Source of the DNA: Vibrio comitans
Lineage (GTDB): Bacteria > Pseudomonadota > Gammaproteobacteria > Enterobacterales > Vibrionaceae
Assembly (NCBI GenBank): GCA_024346835.1
Contig: AP024866.1
Coordinates: 1,364,001 to 1,428,000, forward strand
Reading direction: 5' to 3'
DNA length: 64,000 nt
Positions 11,075 to 19,307 of this stretch are shown here, piece after piece (the first letter of the stretch is position 1; the number at the start of each line of letters is the position of its first letter). The position numbers were made by a program, and so were the translations under genes. The notes under the pieces are model-generated. The model searched no databases. It saw only the letters and a program-made list of their open reading frames with translations, and was not told the origin of the DNA.

Positions 11075-11992
11075 ATGTCGCAGTATATTGTAAAACGACT
11101 ATTGGGCATGATCGGGGTAATGTTCCTCATTGCCGTGATTGCATTCCTATTCGTTCACATGTTACCTGGCGACCCTGCGAAAATGATTGCTGGCCTAGAT
11201 GCCAGCAGTCAGGACATTGCAGCCGTTCGTCATCAATTGGGCCTAGACCTCCCGTTATTGGTTCAGTTTCAGCACTTTTTAGTCAACCTTGCGCATCTTG
11301 ATCTTGGCAAATCCATGATTAATGGCGACTCAGTTGTCAGCCTTATCAGTGAGCGTTACAAGGTCACTGCTACTCTTGCCTTGGTCTCTTTGTGGTTTAT
11401 TCCTGTTGGTATCTTACTTGGCGTTATCGCTGCAGTTTGCCAATCTCGTTTACCTGACAGAGTGAGTATGGTGGTTGCCGTTTCGGGGATCTCGGTGCCT
11501 GATTTTTGGTTAGGTCTAATTCTGATCCAAGTGTTCGCGGTTAAGCTCGGCTGGTTTAACCCTACGGGATATGAAGGGTTGCATGACTTAGTGCTGCCGT
11601 CGTTAACCTTAGGCACTGTAGGTACTGCCATCATTGCTCGCTTCTCTCGCTCTGCATTTCTAGACGTTTTGTCGGAAAACTATATTCAAACCGCCAGAGC
11701 TAAGGGTTTGATGGAGAGCCGAGTACTGATCAAGCATGCGTTTCGGAATGCCATGCTACCGATCATTACCGTGATTGGTTTGCAGATTGGTTTTGTATTG
11801 AGCGGTTCAATTGTGGTTGAAAGCATCTTTGGTTTACCTGCATTGGGCTCGTTCTTAATCGACAGTGTGAATGCCCGCGATTACCCAGTGGTGCAGGCGC
11901 TATTGATTCTTTATTCGTTTCACTTCGTGCTGATCAACTTCGTGGTTGATGTCTTGTATTCCGTCGTGAACCCACAGATCAAAATGAAGTAG
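11075..11992 (+). CDS. DppB/GsiC-type permease of the peptide ABC importer
   Basis: This 305-aa inner-membrane permease has about six transmembrane segments and begins with the family N-terminus YIVKRLLGMIGVMFLIAVIAF followed by HMLPGDPAKMI. The cytoplasmic coupling motif is ENYIQTARAKGLMESRVLIKHA (EAA loop, about 200-222), and the C-terminal signature is VVESIFGLPALGSFLIDSV. It starts 7 bp after the binding-protein stop and ends 5 bp before the partner permease. Confidence 0.95.
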   Translation: MSQYIVKRLLGMIGVMFLIAVIAFLFVHMLPGDPAKMIAGLDASSQDIAAVRHQLGLDLPLLVQFQHFLVNLAHLDLGKSMINGDSVVSLISERYKVTATLALVSLWFIPVGILLGVIAAVCQSRLPDRVSMVVAVSGISVPDFWLGLILIQVFAVKLGWFNPTGYEGLHDLVLPSLTLGTVGTAIIARFSRSAFLDVLSENYIQTARAKGLMESRVLIKHAFRNAMLPIITVIGLQIGFVLSGSIVVESIFGLPALGSFLIDSVNARDYPVVQALLILYSFHFVLINFVVDVLYSVVNPQIKMK

Positions 11993-11997
11993 GAATT

Positions 11998-12861
11998 ATG
12001 GATACTAATTCGAGTAAAACTCTTTCTCCTTTTGCGATGTTTTTGATTCGCTTTAAGCGAGAGAAAACAGCGATCGTTGCCTTGTGTATCTTGCTAACCA
12101 TGGTAGTGATGGCAATCGCAGCGCCGATGTTTCTGCATTACACTGCGACGGATGTTGATTACAACAACATCTTAAGTCTTCCTTCATGGGAGCATTGGGC
12201 AGGTACGGATTTGTATGGACGCGATAACTTTGCGCGCCTTGTGTATGGCGCTCGTATTTCACTTTCTGTTGGCTTTGTATCGGTCACCATTGGAGTGATT
12301 GCCGGCACGGTTCTTGGGGTGATCAGTGGTTACTACGGCGGAATTGCTGATGCCATTATCATGCGCGCCGCAGATGTGTTGTTTGCGTTCCCAAGTTTCT
12401 TATTAGCCATAGGTATTGTGGCGGTGCTTGGCGGCGGTATTGTTAATGTGATTATTGCTATTGCCATTTTCAGTACGCCAATGTTTGCCCGTATCGTGCG
12501 TTCACAGACTTTGTCAGTGATGAACTCTCAATATGTTCGCGCGGCCAAAACCATGGGTGCAAGTACTCCACGAATCATGTTTAAACACATTATTCCTTCA
12601 ACGGTAAGTAGTGTATTGGTGTATTTCACCATGCGTGTGGGCACCTCTGTTTTGACAGCAGCTAGCTTGAGCTTCTTAGGACTTGGCGCTCAGCCTCCTT
12701 CACCAGAATGGGGAGCAATGTTGGCATCCAGTCGAGACTTTATGGCAGTTGATGGCTATATGTATCTCACTCTTTTCCCTGGGCTATGTATCTTCCTGAC
12801 GGTGCTCTCTTGTAACGTATTGGGTGATGGTATTCGCTCTGCACTAGACCCTAAGAATTAA
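11998..12861 (+). CDS. DppC/GsiD-type permease of the peptide ABC importer
   Basis: This is the second inner-membrane permease (287 aa). It has the DppC N-terminal helix (RFKREKTAIVALCILLTMVVMAIAAPM), the block HWAGTDLYGRDNFARLVYGARISL (about 65-88), the EAA coupling loop QYVRAAKTMGASTPRIMFKHIIP, and the C-terminal LGLGAQPPSPEWGAML. It is tightly packed between the first permease and the dipeptidase gene (9-bp gap), so it belongs to one operon. Confidence 0.95.
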   Translation: MDTNSSKTLSPFAMFLIRFKREKTAIVALCILLTMVVMAIAAPMFLHYTATDVDYNNILSLPSWEHWAGTDLYGRDNFARLVYGARISLSVGFVSVTIGVIAGTVLGVISGYYGGIADAIIMRAADVLFAFPSFLLAIGIVAVLGGGIVNVIIAIAIFSTPMFARIVRSQTLSVMNSQYVRAAKTMGASTPRIMFKHIIPSTVSSVLVYFTMRVGTSVLTAASLSFLGLGAQPPSPEWGAMLASSRDFMAVDGYMYLTLFPGLCIFLTVLSCNVLGDGIRSALDPKN

Positions 12862-12870
12862 GGAACAATT

Positions 12871-14043
12871 ATGCAGTTATTAATCAAAAATGGTTCAGTG
12901 TATGCGCCGCAGCGATTAGGTAAAAAAGACCTTCTATGTGCAGGAGGAAAAATTATTGCCATTGAGGACGAGATCAACGAATCTGCATTGGTGGGTGAAT
13001 ATCAAGTCATTGATGCCAAAGGCGCAAATGTCGTTCCTGGATTTGTGGATACCCATCAACATTTTATTGGTGGTGGAGGCGAGGGCGGTTATGCCACTCG
13101 TACCCCTGAATTAAAGCTGACCGACCAAACTCTAAATGGCGTCACCACTGCACTGGGTTTACTCGGTACTGATGATTTATCTCGTCATGTAGAAAGTCTG
13201 TTTGCTAAGACCATGGGCTTTCGTGATGAGGGGATCAGTACCTACATGATAACCGGCTCTTATTTCTTACCCTCGCCAACTATTACTGGTTCAGTCATGC
13301 GTGATATCGCCTTTATTGATCCGGTTGTTGGGGTGAAGTTGGCGGTATCCGATCATCGCGGGCCGTACATTACACACGAGGGCCTAGCAGATTTGGTTGC
13401 TCAGGTGCGCAACGCGGCGCTTGTGTCGGGCAAAGCTGGCATCATTACAGTGCATGCGGGCGCTGGTAAAAAAGGGCTAACTCAGCTTTTGGATGTGTTG
13501 GATGAAACGGACTACCAAGCTGAACGTTTTGTGCCTACCCATATTAACCGTGAGGATGTATGGGAGCAGGCGGTGGAGCTGGCAAAACGTGGCGCTATTA
13601 TCGATGGCACTGCGGTATCACAAGAGATGTTAGATTCAGGTCGTAAGGCTCTGTCTTGCGCTGAGGCCACTAAGTTGTCCATTGAGCTTGGTATAGCAGA
13701 TAACTTTACCTTTAGCTCAGATGCGGGCGGCTCACTGCCAAAATGGAATGAAGACCGAACTCGTATTGTGGGGATGGGAGTAGGCACGCCAAGCTCACTG
13801 CTTGAAGAGATCCGTCGTGGTGTGAACGAGTTTGACCTTGGCCTAAGTGAGATGCTAACGCCTGTCACCAAGAATGCGGCAAAGCAGTTAGGGCTTAGCA
13901 CGCTTAAGGGTGAATTAGCTGTGGGCTATGATGCGGATATCTTGCTTCTGAGCGATGTTGATTTGGCTTTGACGCATACCGTGGCACTGGGACGTGTGAT
14001 GGTTAGTGACGGTGAGGCTGTGGTTAAGGGGACGTTTGAATAG
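12871..14043 (+). CDS. iadA: Isoaspartyl (beta-aspartyl) dipeptidase, M38 family
   Basis: IadA hydrolyses dipeptides with an N-terminal isoaspartyl residue, which arise from damaged proteins. The 390-aa length equals E. coli IadA. The binuclear-metal residues are present: HxH in DTHQH (His62, His64), the likely carboxylated Lys156 in VGVKLAVSDH, His195 in TVHAGAG, His224 in PTHINRE, and Asp284 in FSSDAGGS. The loop IGGGGEGGYATRTPE (66-80) is the substrate-binding loop of the family. It is the last gene of the importer operon, 9 bp after the second permease, and a strong terminator follows. The coupling suggests that imported peptides are cut by this enzyme. Confidence 0.93.
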   Translation: MQLLIKNGSVYAPQRLGKKDLLCAGGKIIAIEDEINESALVGEYQVIDAKGANVVPGFVDTHQHFIGGGGEGGYATRTPELKLTDQTLNGVTTALGLLGTDDLSRHVESLFAKTMGFRDEGISTYMITGSYFLPSPTITGSVMRDIAFIDPVVGVKLAVSDHRGPYITHEGLADLVAQVRNAALVSGKAGIITVHAGAGKKGLTQLLDVLDETDYQAERFVPTHINREDVWEQAVELAKRGAIIDGTAVSQEMLDSGRKALSCAEATKLSIELGIADNFTFSSDAGGSLPKWNEDRTRIVGMGVGTPSSLLEEIRRGVNEFDLGLSEMLTPVTKNAAKQLGLSTLKGELAVGYDADILLLSDVDLALTHTVALGRVMVSDGEAVVKGTFE

Positions 14044-14086
14044 GCGTCTGCTTATTTTTAATGGTTAAACTTTGTTGTTTCTAAGG

Positions 14087-14105
14087 TCCCGGCTCTAGGC
14101 CGGGA
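14087..14105. repeat. Short GC-rich palindrome (possible interspersed repeat unit)
   Basis: TCCCGGC, a 5-nt loop, then GCCGGGA, followed by TGACGG. It resembles the short palindromic repeats with the core CCGGGATGACGG that I associate with intergenic regions of vibrios. No T-run follows, so it is not a terminator on its own. Only one copy is seen in this window. Confidence 0.45.
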
Positions 14106-14153
14106 TGACGGTTGCTCGTAACTAAAATCACATTCCCAAACGTCAGAAATGGC

Positions 14154-14194
14154 GAAAGCCCGATTGTTGGTAGCAATCGGGCTTTCTAATTTTT
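14154..14194 (+). terminator. Rho-independent terminator of the peptide-transport/iadA operon
   Basis: Perfect 13-bp stem (GAAAGCCCGATTG / CAATCGGGCTTTC) with a 7-nt loop, followed by TAATTTTT. It lies about 110 bp after the iadA stop and faces the end of rplY. Confidence 0.85.
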
Positions 14195-14275
14195 AAGAAT
14201 CTACAGTTGGTAAGACCGAGTTCTTTATATATGCAAAAGGTTGGATGTAATCCGAATTAATTCCTTGGTAGGGAA

Positions 14276-14554
14276 TTAAACGCGGATGAAGTCCATGTGC
14301 TCAACTTTTGGCTTGAACGCGTGACGTTGAACGTCTTGTGGCTTAACCTTAACTTCTGCGCCGTCGATCACTAGAGTGATTTCTTCGTAGAATTCTGGCT
14401 TGTCCATTTGGTTGATCACGTCAGAGTGAACTAGCGCGATAGATACTGGCGCTGCTTCACCACCGTAAACGATTGCTGGGAATTGGCCAGCGTGACGTAG
14501 GCGGCGGCTCGCACCCTTACCTAGTTCAGTACGTACTACTGCTTCAAATTTCAT
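14276..14554 (-). CDS. rplY: Ribosomal protein L25
   Basis: L25 binds 5S rRNA in the large ribosomal subunit. The 92-aa protein is the short single-domain form (E. coli 94 aa) without the C-terminal TL5/CTC extension. It starts [20 protein letters not shown] and ends [13 protein letters not shown] chose the ATG at 14552-14554 because the protein then begins at the family N-terminus; an upstream in-frame start would add five residues. It lies convergent with the iadA operon and near radD, as in enterobacteria. Confidence 0.96.
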   Translation of the reverse strand: MKFEAVVRTELGKGASRRLRHAGQFPAIVYGGEAAPVSIALVHSDVINQMDKPEFYEEITLVIDGAEVKVKPQDVQRHAFKPKVEHMDFIRV

Positions 14555-14731
14555 AGTATTTACTCTCAAATTAGTAAAATAAAAAGGATTTTCATCAAAG
14601 ACTTAGCGACCTAGTCTTCGATGCGATTCGCTTTAAAACGATAAATCGTCAAAGCGAGCGCGGATACTACCACTCAATACTAAATCGAGCAATAGGATTC
14701 TGTTCCATTTTAACAGATGAAGGGCGAATAA

Positions 14732-16468
14732 TTACAGCATAAACTCGTTGTCGAATATCACATCTCTGAGTTTCCAAAATCTGCCTTCTTTTCGAGCGAT
14801 GACAAACTTAGGAAGCCTAAATCTATGTTGTTGATTCACCACCTTAGTGGGTGACAATCCATCAAACTCTTGATGTTTGTCGGCAAGGTGCAATTTGACG
14901 AACTGTGAGTAAAAACTTTTCTTTTGTGCTGGAGTATTGAGATAGAAATTCAAGCCCACCTTATTACCGCTTTCTCCTAGGTAAACCACTCTAAGAAAAT
15001 TTTTGCCTTTACTGTCTTTAACGACATTAAACTCAAGGTCGGTACATTCATACACCAGCGCATCTTTTAGATTCAGTGCTTCTTTAAGTTTTTTGTCAGG
15101 GTCTACCAATACGGTATCGCATTCGTGACAAATGCGCGCTGCGATATCGTTATCAGCGCCACATTCTCTGCAGTATTTTGCACGGAAGCGATAGTCGCAA
15201 TGCTCACGCTCTCCATCGTCATCTTCAAGGTAGCCCTGACACTTTCTTCCGTAGTGTTCGATAACAAAGCCGTTTTCGGCAGTTTTGCCCCAGAAATTAT
15301 TGTTAAAGCCGCAAGCAGGGCAGGGAATAGTGACAATCTCGCTGTCAGGATCAGGTTGCGGGGAGCCTACTTCTGGTTGATACAAGTCATAGCAGTTGCC
15401 CGCATACTCAAGAACCAAACATTCCGTTTTACCCTCTGATAGACGAAGCCCGCGACCGATGATTTGTTGATAGAGGCTAATAGACTCTGTAGGACGTAGT
15501 ACAGCAATAAGGTCGACGTGCGGGGCGTCAAACCCTGTGGTCAGCACTGAGACATTAACAAGGTATTTGATTCGTTGTTGTTTGAATTCATCGATAATTC
15601 GATCTCGCTCCTTGGTGTGGGTATCACCAATAACGATGGCGGCTTCGCCTTCGGGTAACAATGCGAACACTTCTTCAGCATGTTTGACCGTTGCAGCAAA
15701 TATCATCACGCCCTTGCGGTTTTTTGCCAGTGTGACTATCTGATTGAGTATCTGCGGCGTCGCCCGTTTTGATTTTTCGATGACTAGGTCCATATCAGAC
15801 TCTCGATATCGTCCCATATGCGTTGGAGAGATCTCAGAGAAGTCATAACTAAATAGTGGGGCGTCAATGATTTTCGCAGGAGTTAGAAACTCTTGATCCA
15901 ATAGATAGCGAATAGGCAGTTCAAAGACACAGTCTCTGAAGAATCGCGCTTCGTCTGAGCGTACTTGGCCGCGAGTATGGTATTGGTATATCCATCCAAG
16001 ACCAAGACGGTAGGGCGTTGCGGTTAATCCCAGTATTTTAAGGTTGGGGTTAAGCGTCTTTAAGTGACTGATGACCTTTTGGTAACTGCTGTTTTTGTCT
16101 TCTGGTACTCGGTGACATTCATCAATGACCAATAATGAGAAAGGGTCATTAAAAGCATCTAGATTTCGAGCAACGGATTGCACAGAGGCAAACACTACTT
16201 GTTGTTCGGTTTCTTTTCGGCCTAAGCCCGCTGCAAAAATGGCACCCTTGAGGTCATAACTTTCATATTTGGCGTGGTTTTGTTCAACCAGCTCTTTCAC
16301 GTGTGCCAGTACCAGCACCTTTCCCTTAGCAAGGCGAGCAAGCTCGGCAATCACTAGACTTTTGCCCGCTCCAGTAGGTAAGACGATGACAGCGGGTTCG
16401 CTACGCTTTCTAAAGTAGTGGACAACGGCTTTAACAGAATCGGCTTGATAGGGCCTCAGTTGGTACAT
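14732..16468 (-). CDS. radD: RadD (YejH) superfamily 2 DNA helicase-like repair protein
   Basis: RadD is an SF2 ATPase that acts in double-strand-break repair and crossover control with RecA and SSB. The 578-aa protein has motif I PTGAGKS (31-37), the DECH box (116-119), motif III GLTATPYRLG, and the motif VI block QQIIGRGLRLSEGK. The C-terminal part has two zinc-knuckle stretches (CPACGFNN, then several CxxC pairs ending CRECGADN and CHECD). The start MYQLRPYQADSVKAV is as in E. coli YejH. It is divergent from rsuA, the conserved arrangement. Confidence 0.95.
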   Translation of the reverse strand: MYQLRPYQADSVKAVVHYFRKRSEPAVIVLPTGAGKSLVIAELARLAKGKVLVLAHVKELVEQNHAKYESYDLKGAIFAAGLGRKETEQQVVFASVQSVARNLDAFNDPFSLLVIDECHRVPEDKNSSYQKVISHLKTLNPNLKILGLTATPYRLGLGWIYQYHTRGQVRSDEARFFRDCVFELPIRYLLDQEFLTPAKIIDAPLFSYDFSEISPTHMGRYRESDMDLVIEKSKRATPQILNQIVTLAKNRKGVMIFAATVKHAEEVFALLPEGEAAIVIGDTHTKERDRIIDEFKQQRIKYLVNVSVLTTGFDAPHVDLIAVLRPTESISLYQQIIGRGLRLSEGKTECLVLEYAGNCYDLYQPEVGSPQPDPDSEIVTIPCPACGFNNNFWGKTAENGFVIEHYGRKCQGYLEDDDGEREHCDYRFRAKYCRECGADNDIAARICHECDTVLVDPDKKLKEALNLKDALVYECTDLEFNVVKDSKGKNFLRVVYLGESGNKVGLNFYLNTPAQKKSFYSQFVKLHLADKHQEFDGLSPTKVVNQQHRFRLPKFVIARKEGRFWKLRDVIFDNEFML

Positions 16469-16659
16469 GACTGGATACTATTTCCTGAAAAAAGTTGAAG
16501 TTTGAATCATTTAAACCAGTTATACTATCCGACTTCCTTAAAAAGGAATATCCCCACTAGGCTTAACTTTTCTTCTTTATTGGTATTCATACCAAAGGTC
16601 GTAGATTCGCTGTAACGCGGTAGGGCGATATTTCAAACCTTTAAAACTCCTAGGTTAAG

Positions 16660-17358
16660 ATGCGTTTAGATAAGTATTTGTGTGATGGATTGGGCATTAG
16701 CCGTAAAGACGCGACTAAGTTGATCAAAAGTGGTGATGTAACAGTTGATGACGCTGTGGTGAAATCTGGCTCAGTTAAAGTCAAAGATGGACAATCCGTT
16801 GAATGGCAAGAGCGTCCTATTATCCTTCGCGGACCACGTTATTTAATGATGAACAAGCCCGAGGGTGTGGTGTGTTCTCATGAAGATGGTTTCAATCATA
16901 CGGTTTTCGTGCTTCTTGATGAAGTTCGCTACGAAGACTTGCACTTTGCTGGCCGTTTAGATGTTGATACCACGGGCCTGTTATTGATTACCGATGATGG
17001 CCAATGGTCACACCGTATTACTTCGCCAAAACACAAATGTGATAAGACCTACCGAGTGTGGCTTGCCGATCCAGTACAAGAGCATTATCAGCAACAAATT
17101 TCCGAGGGAATACTGCTTCGCAATGAGCGTGAGCCCACCTTGCCTGCTCAAATGGAAGTCGTGGATGAGAAAGAAGTACTGCTGACTATCCATGAGGGTA
17201 AGTACCATCAAGTGAAGCGTATGTTTGCGGCTTTAGGCAACAAAGTTGTTGGGCTCCATAGAGAGCGCATCGGCGCTATTGAACTCGATGACACACTTGA
17301 GCTAGGAGAGTATCGCGATCTGACTCAGCAAGAGATCGACTCTATCTTCAAAAAATAA
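16660..17358 (+). CDS. rsuA: 16S rRNA pseudouridine(516) synthase RsuA
   Basis: This enzyme isomerises U516 of 16S rRNA to pseudouridine. The 232-aa protein has an N-terminal S4 RNA-binding domain (MRLDKYLCDGLGISRKDATKLIKSG, about 1-60) and a catalytic domain with GRLDVDTTGLLLITDDG. The catalytic Asp is Asp101. The block YHQVKRMFAALGNKVVGLHR is the usual C-terminal motif. bcr begins 18 bp downstream, so rsuA-bcr and the DUF2913 gene form one unit. Confidence 0.96.
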   Translation: MRLDKYLCDGLGISRKDATKLIKSGDVTVDDAVVKSGSVKVKDGQSVEWQERPIILRGPRYLMMNKPEGVVCSHEDGFNHTVFVLLDEVRYEDLHFAGRLDVDTTGLLLITDDGQWSHRITSPKHKCDKTYRVWLADPVQEHYQQQISEGILLRNEREPTLPAQMEVVDEKEVLLTIHEGKYHQVKRMFAALGNKVVGLHRERIGAIELDDTLELGEYRDLTQQEIDSIFKK

Positions 17359-17376
17359 TTACTAGGATAAAACACT

Positions 17377-18570
17377 ATGACGAAACAATCAGCGACTCAG
17401 CTGAGTTTCATGATGTTTGTGCTTTTAGGGGCGATCTCCGCATTAACGCCTCTTGCTATAGACATGTATCTGCCGGCAATGCCTGCGATTGCCGACGACT
17501 TTGGTGTCACACCTGGGGATGTGCAGATCACGCTGACTATCTACACCTTAGGTTTTGCCGTGGGTCAGTTATTTTATGGTCCACTAGCTGATAGCCTTGG
17601 TCGAAAACCAGTATTGCTTGGCGGTGTTGGTCTGTTTTTAGTCGGTGCTATTGGTTGTACCTTTACCCACTCAGTAGAAATGTTGGTGTGGGTTAGACTG
17701 CTGCAAGGCTTTGCTGGCGCGGCTGCCGCTGTGGTGATTCAAGCCGTAGTCAGAGACATGTTTGAGGCAGAAGACTTTGCCCGCACTATGTCATTTATTA
17801 CCCTAGTGATGACCGTCGCGCCACTGGTCGCACCGCTTATTGGTGGTCATGTTTCTGTCATCGCTGGCTGGCGAGCAGTCTTTGGTATCCTTGCTGTGTT
17901 TTCGGTCATCATGCTGGTGGCTATTTACTATAAGATCCCGGAGACGCTGGCCAAAGAAAATCGGCAGCCATTTCATTTACGGACCTCCTTAAGAAACTAC
18001 GCGGGCTTGCTTAGAAATAGACAAGCGATGGGGTTGGTGTTGTGTGGTGCATTTTCATTTTCGGGTATGTTCGTATTCCTAACCGCTGGTGCTTTTGTTT
18101 ATATAGATATCTACGGGGTTGCGCCTCAAGATTTTGGCTACTTGTTTGGCTTGAATGTATTAACCTTAGTGATGTTTACTACGCTAAATGGCAAGGTGGT
18201 AAAGAAGTACGGCTCAAACAAGATGATCATGTTTGGACTGACTATTCAGCTTCTGGCAGGTTTAGGACTGTTCATCTGCTGGGTGGCTGATCTTGGCTTG
18301 GTATTTATCGTGCCTTGCGTGATGTTTTATGTAGGCACTATCTCTACCATTGGCAGTAACGGCATGGCACTACTGTTAAATAAATACCCGAACATGGCTG
18401 GCACAACCTCATCGATAGCAGGCACGCTACGTTTTGGTGTTGGCTCTGTAATGGGCTTTATTGTGGCGCATTTACCTGGCGATGAAAGCTGGCCAATGCT
18501 CACTATGATGGCGCTTTGCGCCGTGTTATCTATCGTAATCTATAAAGTACTCGGAGAATCAAAACCGTGA
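17377..18570 (+). CDS. bcr: Bcr/CflA-type multidrug MFS transporter
   Basis: This inner-membrane drug:H+ antiporter of 397 aa has about 12 transmembrane helices. It has the Bcr signature LTPLAIDMYLPAMPAIADDFG (24-44), the motif A region FYGPLADSLGRKPVLLGG, and the antiporter motif C-like stretch MTVAPLVAPLIGGHV. Family members export bicyclomycin and other compounds. The gene overlaps the next start by 4 nt (GTGA), so both are translated together. The rsuA-bcr order is conserved in enterobacteria. Confidence 0.92.
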   Translation: MTKQSATQLSFMMFVLLGAISALTPLAIDMYLPAMPAIADDFGVTPGDVQITLTIYTLGFAVGQLFYGPLADSLGRKPVLLGGVGLFLVGAIGCTFTHSVEMLVWVRLLQGFAGAAAAVVIQAVVRDMFEAEDFARTMSFITLVMTVAPLVAPLIGGHVSVIAGWRAVFGILAVFSVIMLVAIYYKIPETLAKENRQPFHLRTSLRNYAGLLRNRQAMGLVLCGAFSFSGMFVFLTAGAFVYIDIYGVAPQDFGYLFGLNVLTLVMFTTLNGKVVKKYGSNKMIMFGLTIQLLAGLGLFICWVADLGLVFIVPCVMFYVGTISTIGSNGMALLLNKYPNMAGTTSSIAGTLRFGVGSVMGFIVAHLPGDESWPMLTMMALCAVLSIVIYKVLGESKP

Positions 18571-19271
18571 AAAGCTACGCAGAACAAATGCTTGAGCTAG
18601 TTGATATGGCTTTGTTGGACATAGACCAACAGCATAAATCAGGGAAATTGGCAGATACGCCAGTAAGCAACACTAACTCTCTGCTGCGTTGGATTACCAA
18701 GAGTATTAAGGAAAAGCGCTTTGAGACCTTGATGGCCAAAGATTTGATCGCATGGCAGAAACTAGGCCGAAGCCAAGGCAGCAAAACCGGTCTTTATGCA
18801 CGCTTTCAGACCCTATCAGACTTCTATGGCATGTTCTTCGGTAAAGACCTAGAAGTAAAACCTGTGTTGGATAAGCAGATCGAACAGTTAATGGACGATA
18901 TGGAAGGGCTAGGTTGGAGCGTTACCAATGAATATGACCTGACTGAATCGGCAAAAAGCCAGGTGTTTACCGACGGTGAAAGTTCATTTGTATTGTGCGC
19001 CGATCAATGTGAATCGTGCTTCGATGGCGGAGAAGAGCTAGTTCGACCAATGAGCTTCTATGTTCGTGGTAATCATGCACAATTCGTTCAACAAGCGCTG
19101 CGCTGTGGCATGATTTTGCATAAGCAGACCGACTACAAATCCAAGGTTAAATACCACGGGGAATATTTAATTTACCCAAGCAATCAAGGCCCTATTCTTG
19201 CTGAAATTCCGCTAGGGTTTTCGTTAGACGAATACCAACCTGAAGCTGATAGCTCGTCACCTAAAGTCTAA
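18567..19271 (+). CDS. DUF2913 family protein
   Basis: This 234-aa soluble protein is of a family known to me mainly from Vibrio, without a known function. The family start is seen in YAEQMLELVDMALLDIDQQH and the internal block KAWQ-like LIAWQKLGRSQGSKTGLY. A pair of Cys residues (ADQCESCFDGGEE) may bind metal. It begins with GTG overlapping the bcr stop, so it is co-transcribed with rsuA-bcr. A terminator follows immediately. Confidence 0.8.
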   Translation: MKSYAEQMLELVDMALLDIDQQHKSGKLADTPVSNTNSLLRWITKSIKEKRFETLMAKDLIAWQKLGRSQGSKTGLYARFQTLSDFYGMFFGKDLEVKPVLDKQIEQLMDDMEGLGWSVTNEYDLTESAKSQVFTDGESSFVLCADQCESCFDGGEELVRPMSFYVRGNHAQFVQQALRCGMILHKQTDYKSKVKYHGEYLIYPSNQGPILAEIPLGFSLDEYQPEADSSSPKV

Positions 19272-19276
19272 AGCCT

Positions 19277-19307
19277 AAAGCCTAGAACCTTCGTTCTAGG
19301 CTTTTTT
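19277..19307 (+). terminator. Rho-independent terminator after the rsuA-bcr-DUF2913 unit
   Basis: 12-bp stem (AAAGCCTAGAAC / GTTCTAGGCTTT) with a CTTC loop and a run of T. It overlaps the last codons of the convergent SDR gene. Confidence 0.88.
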
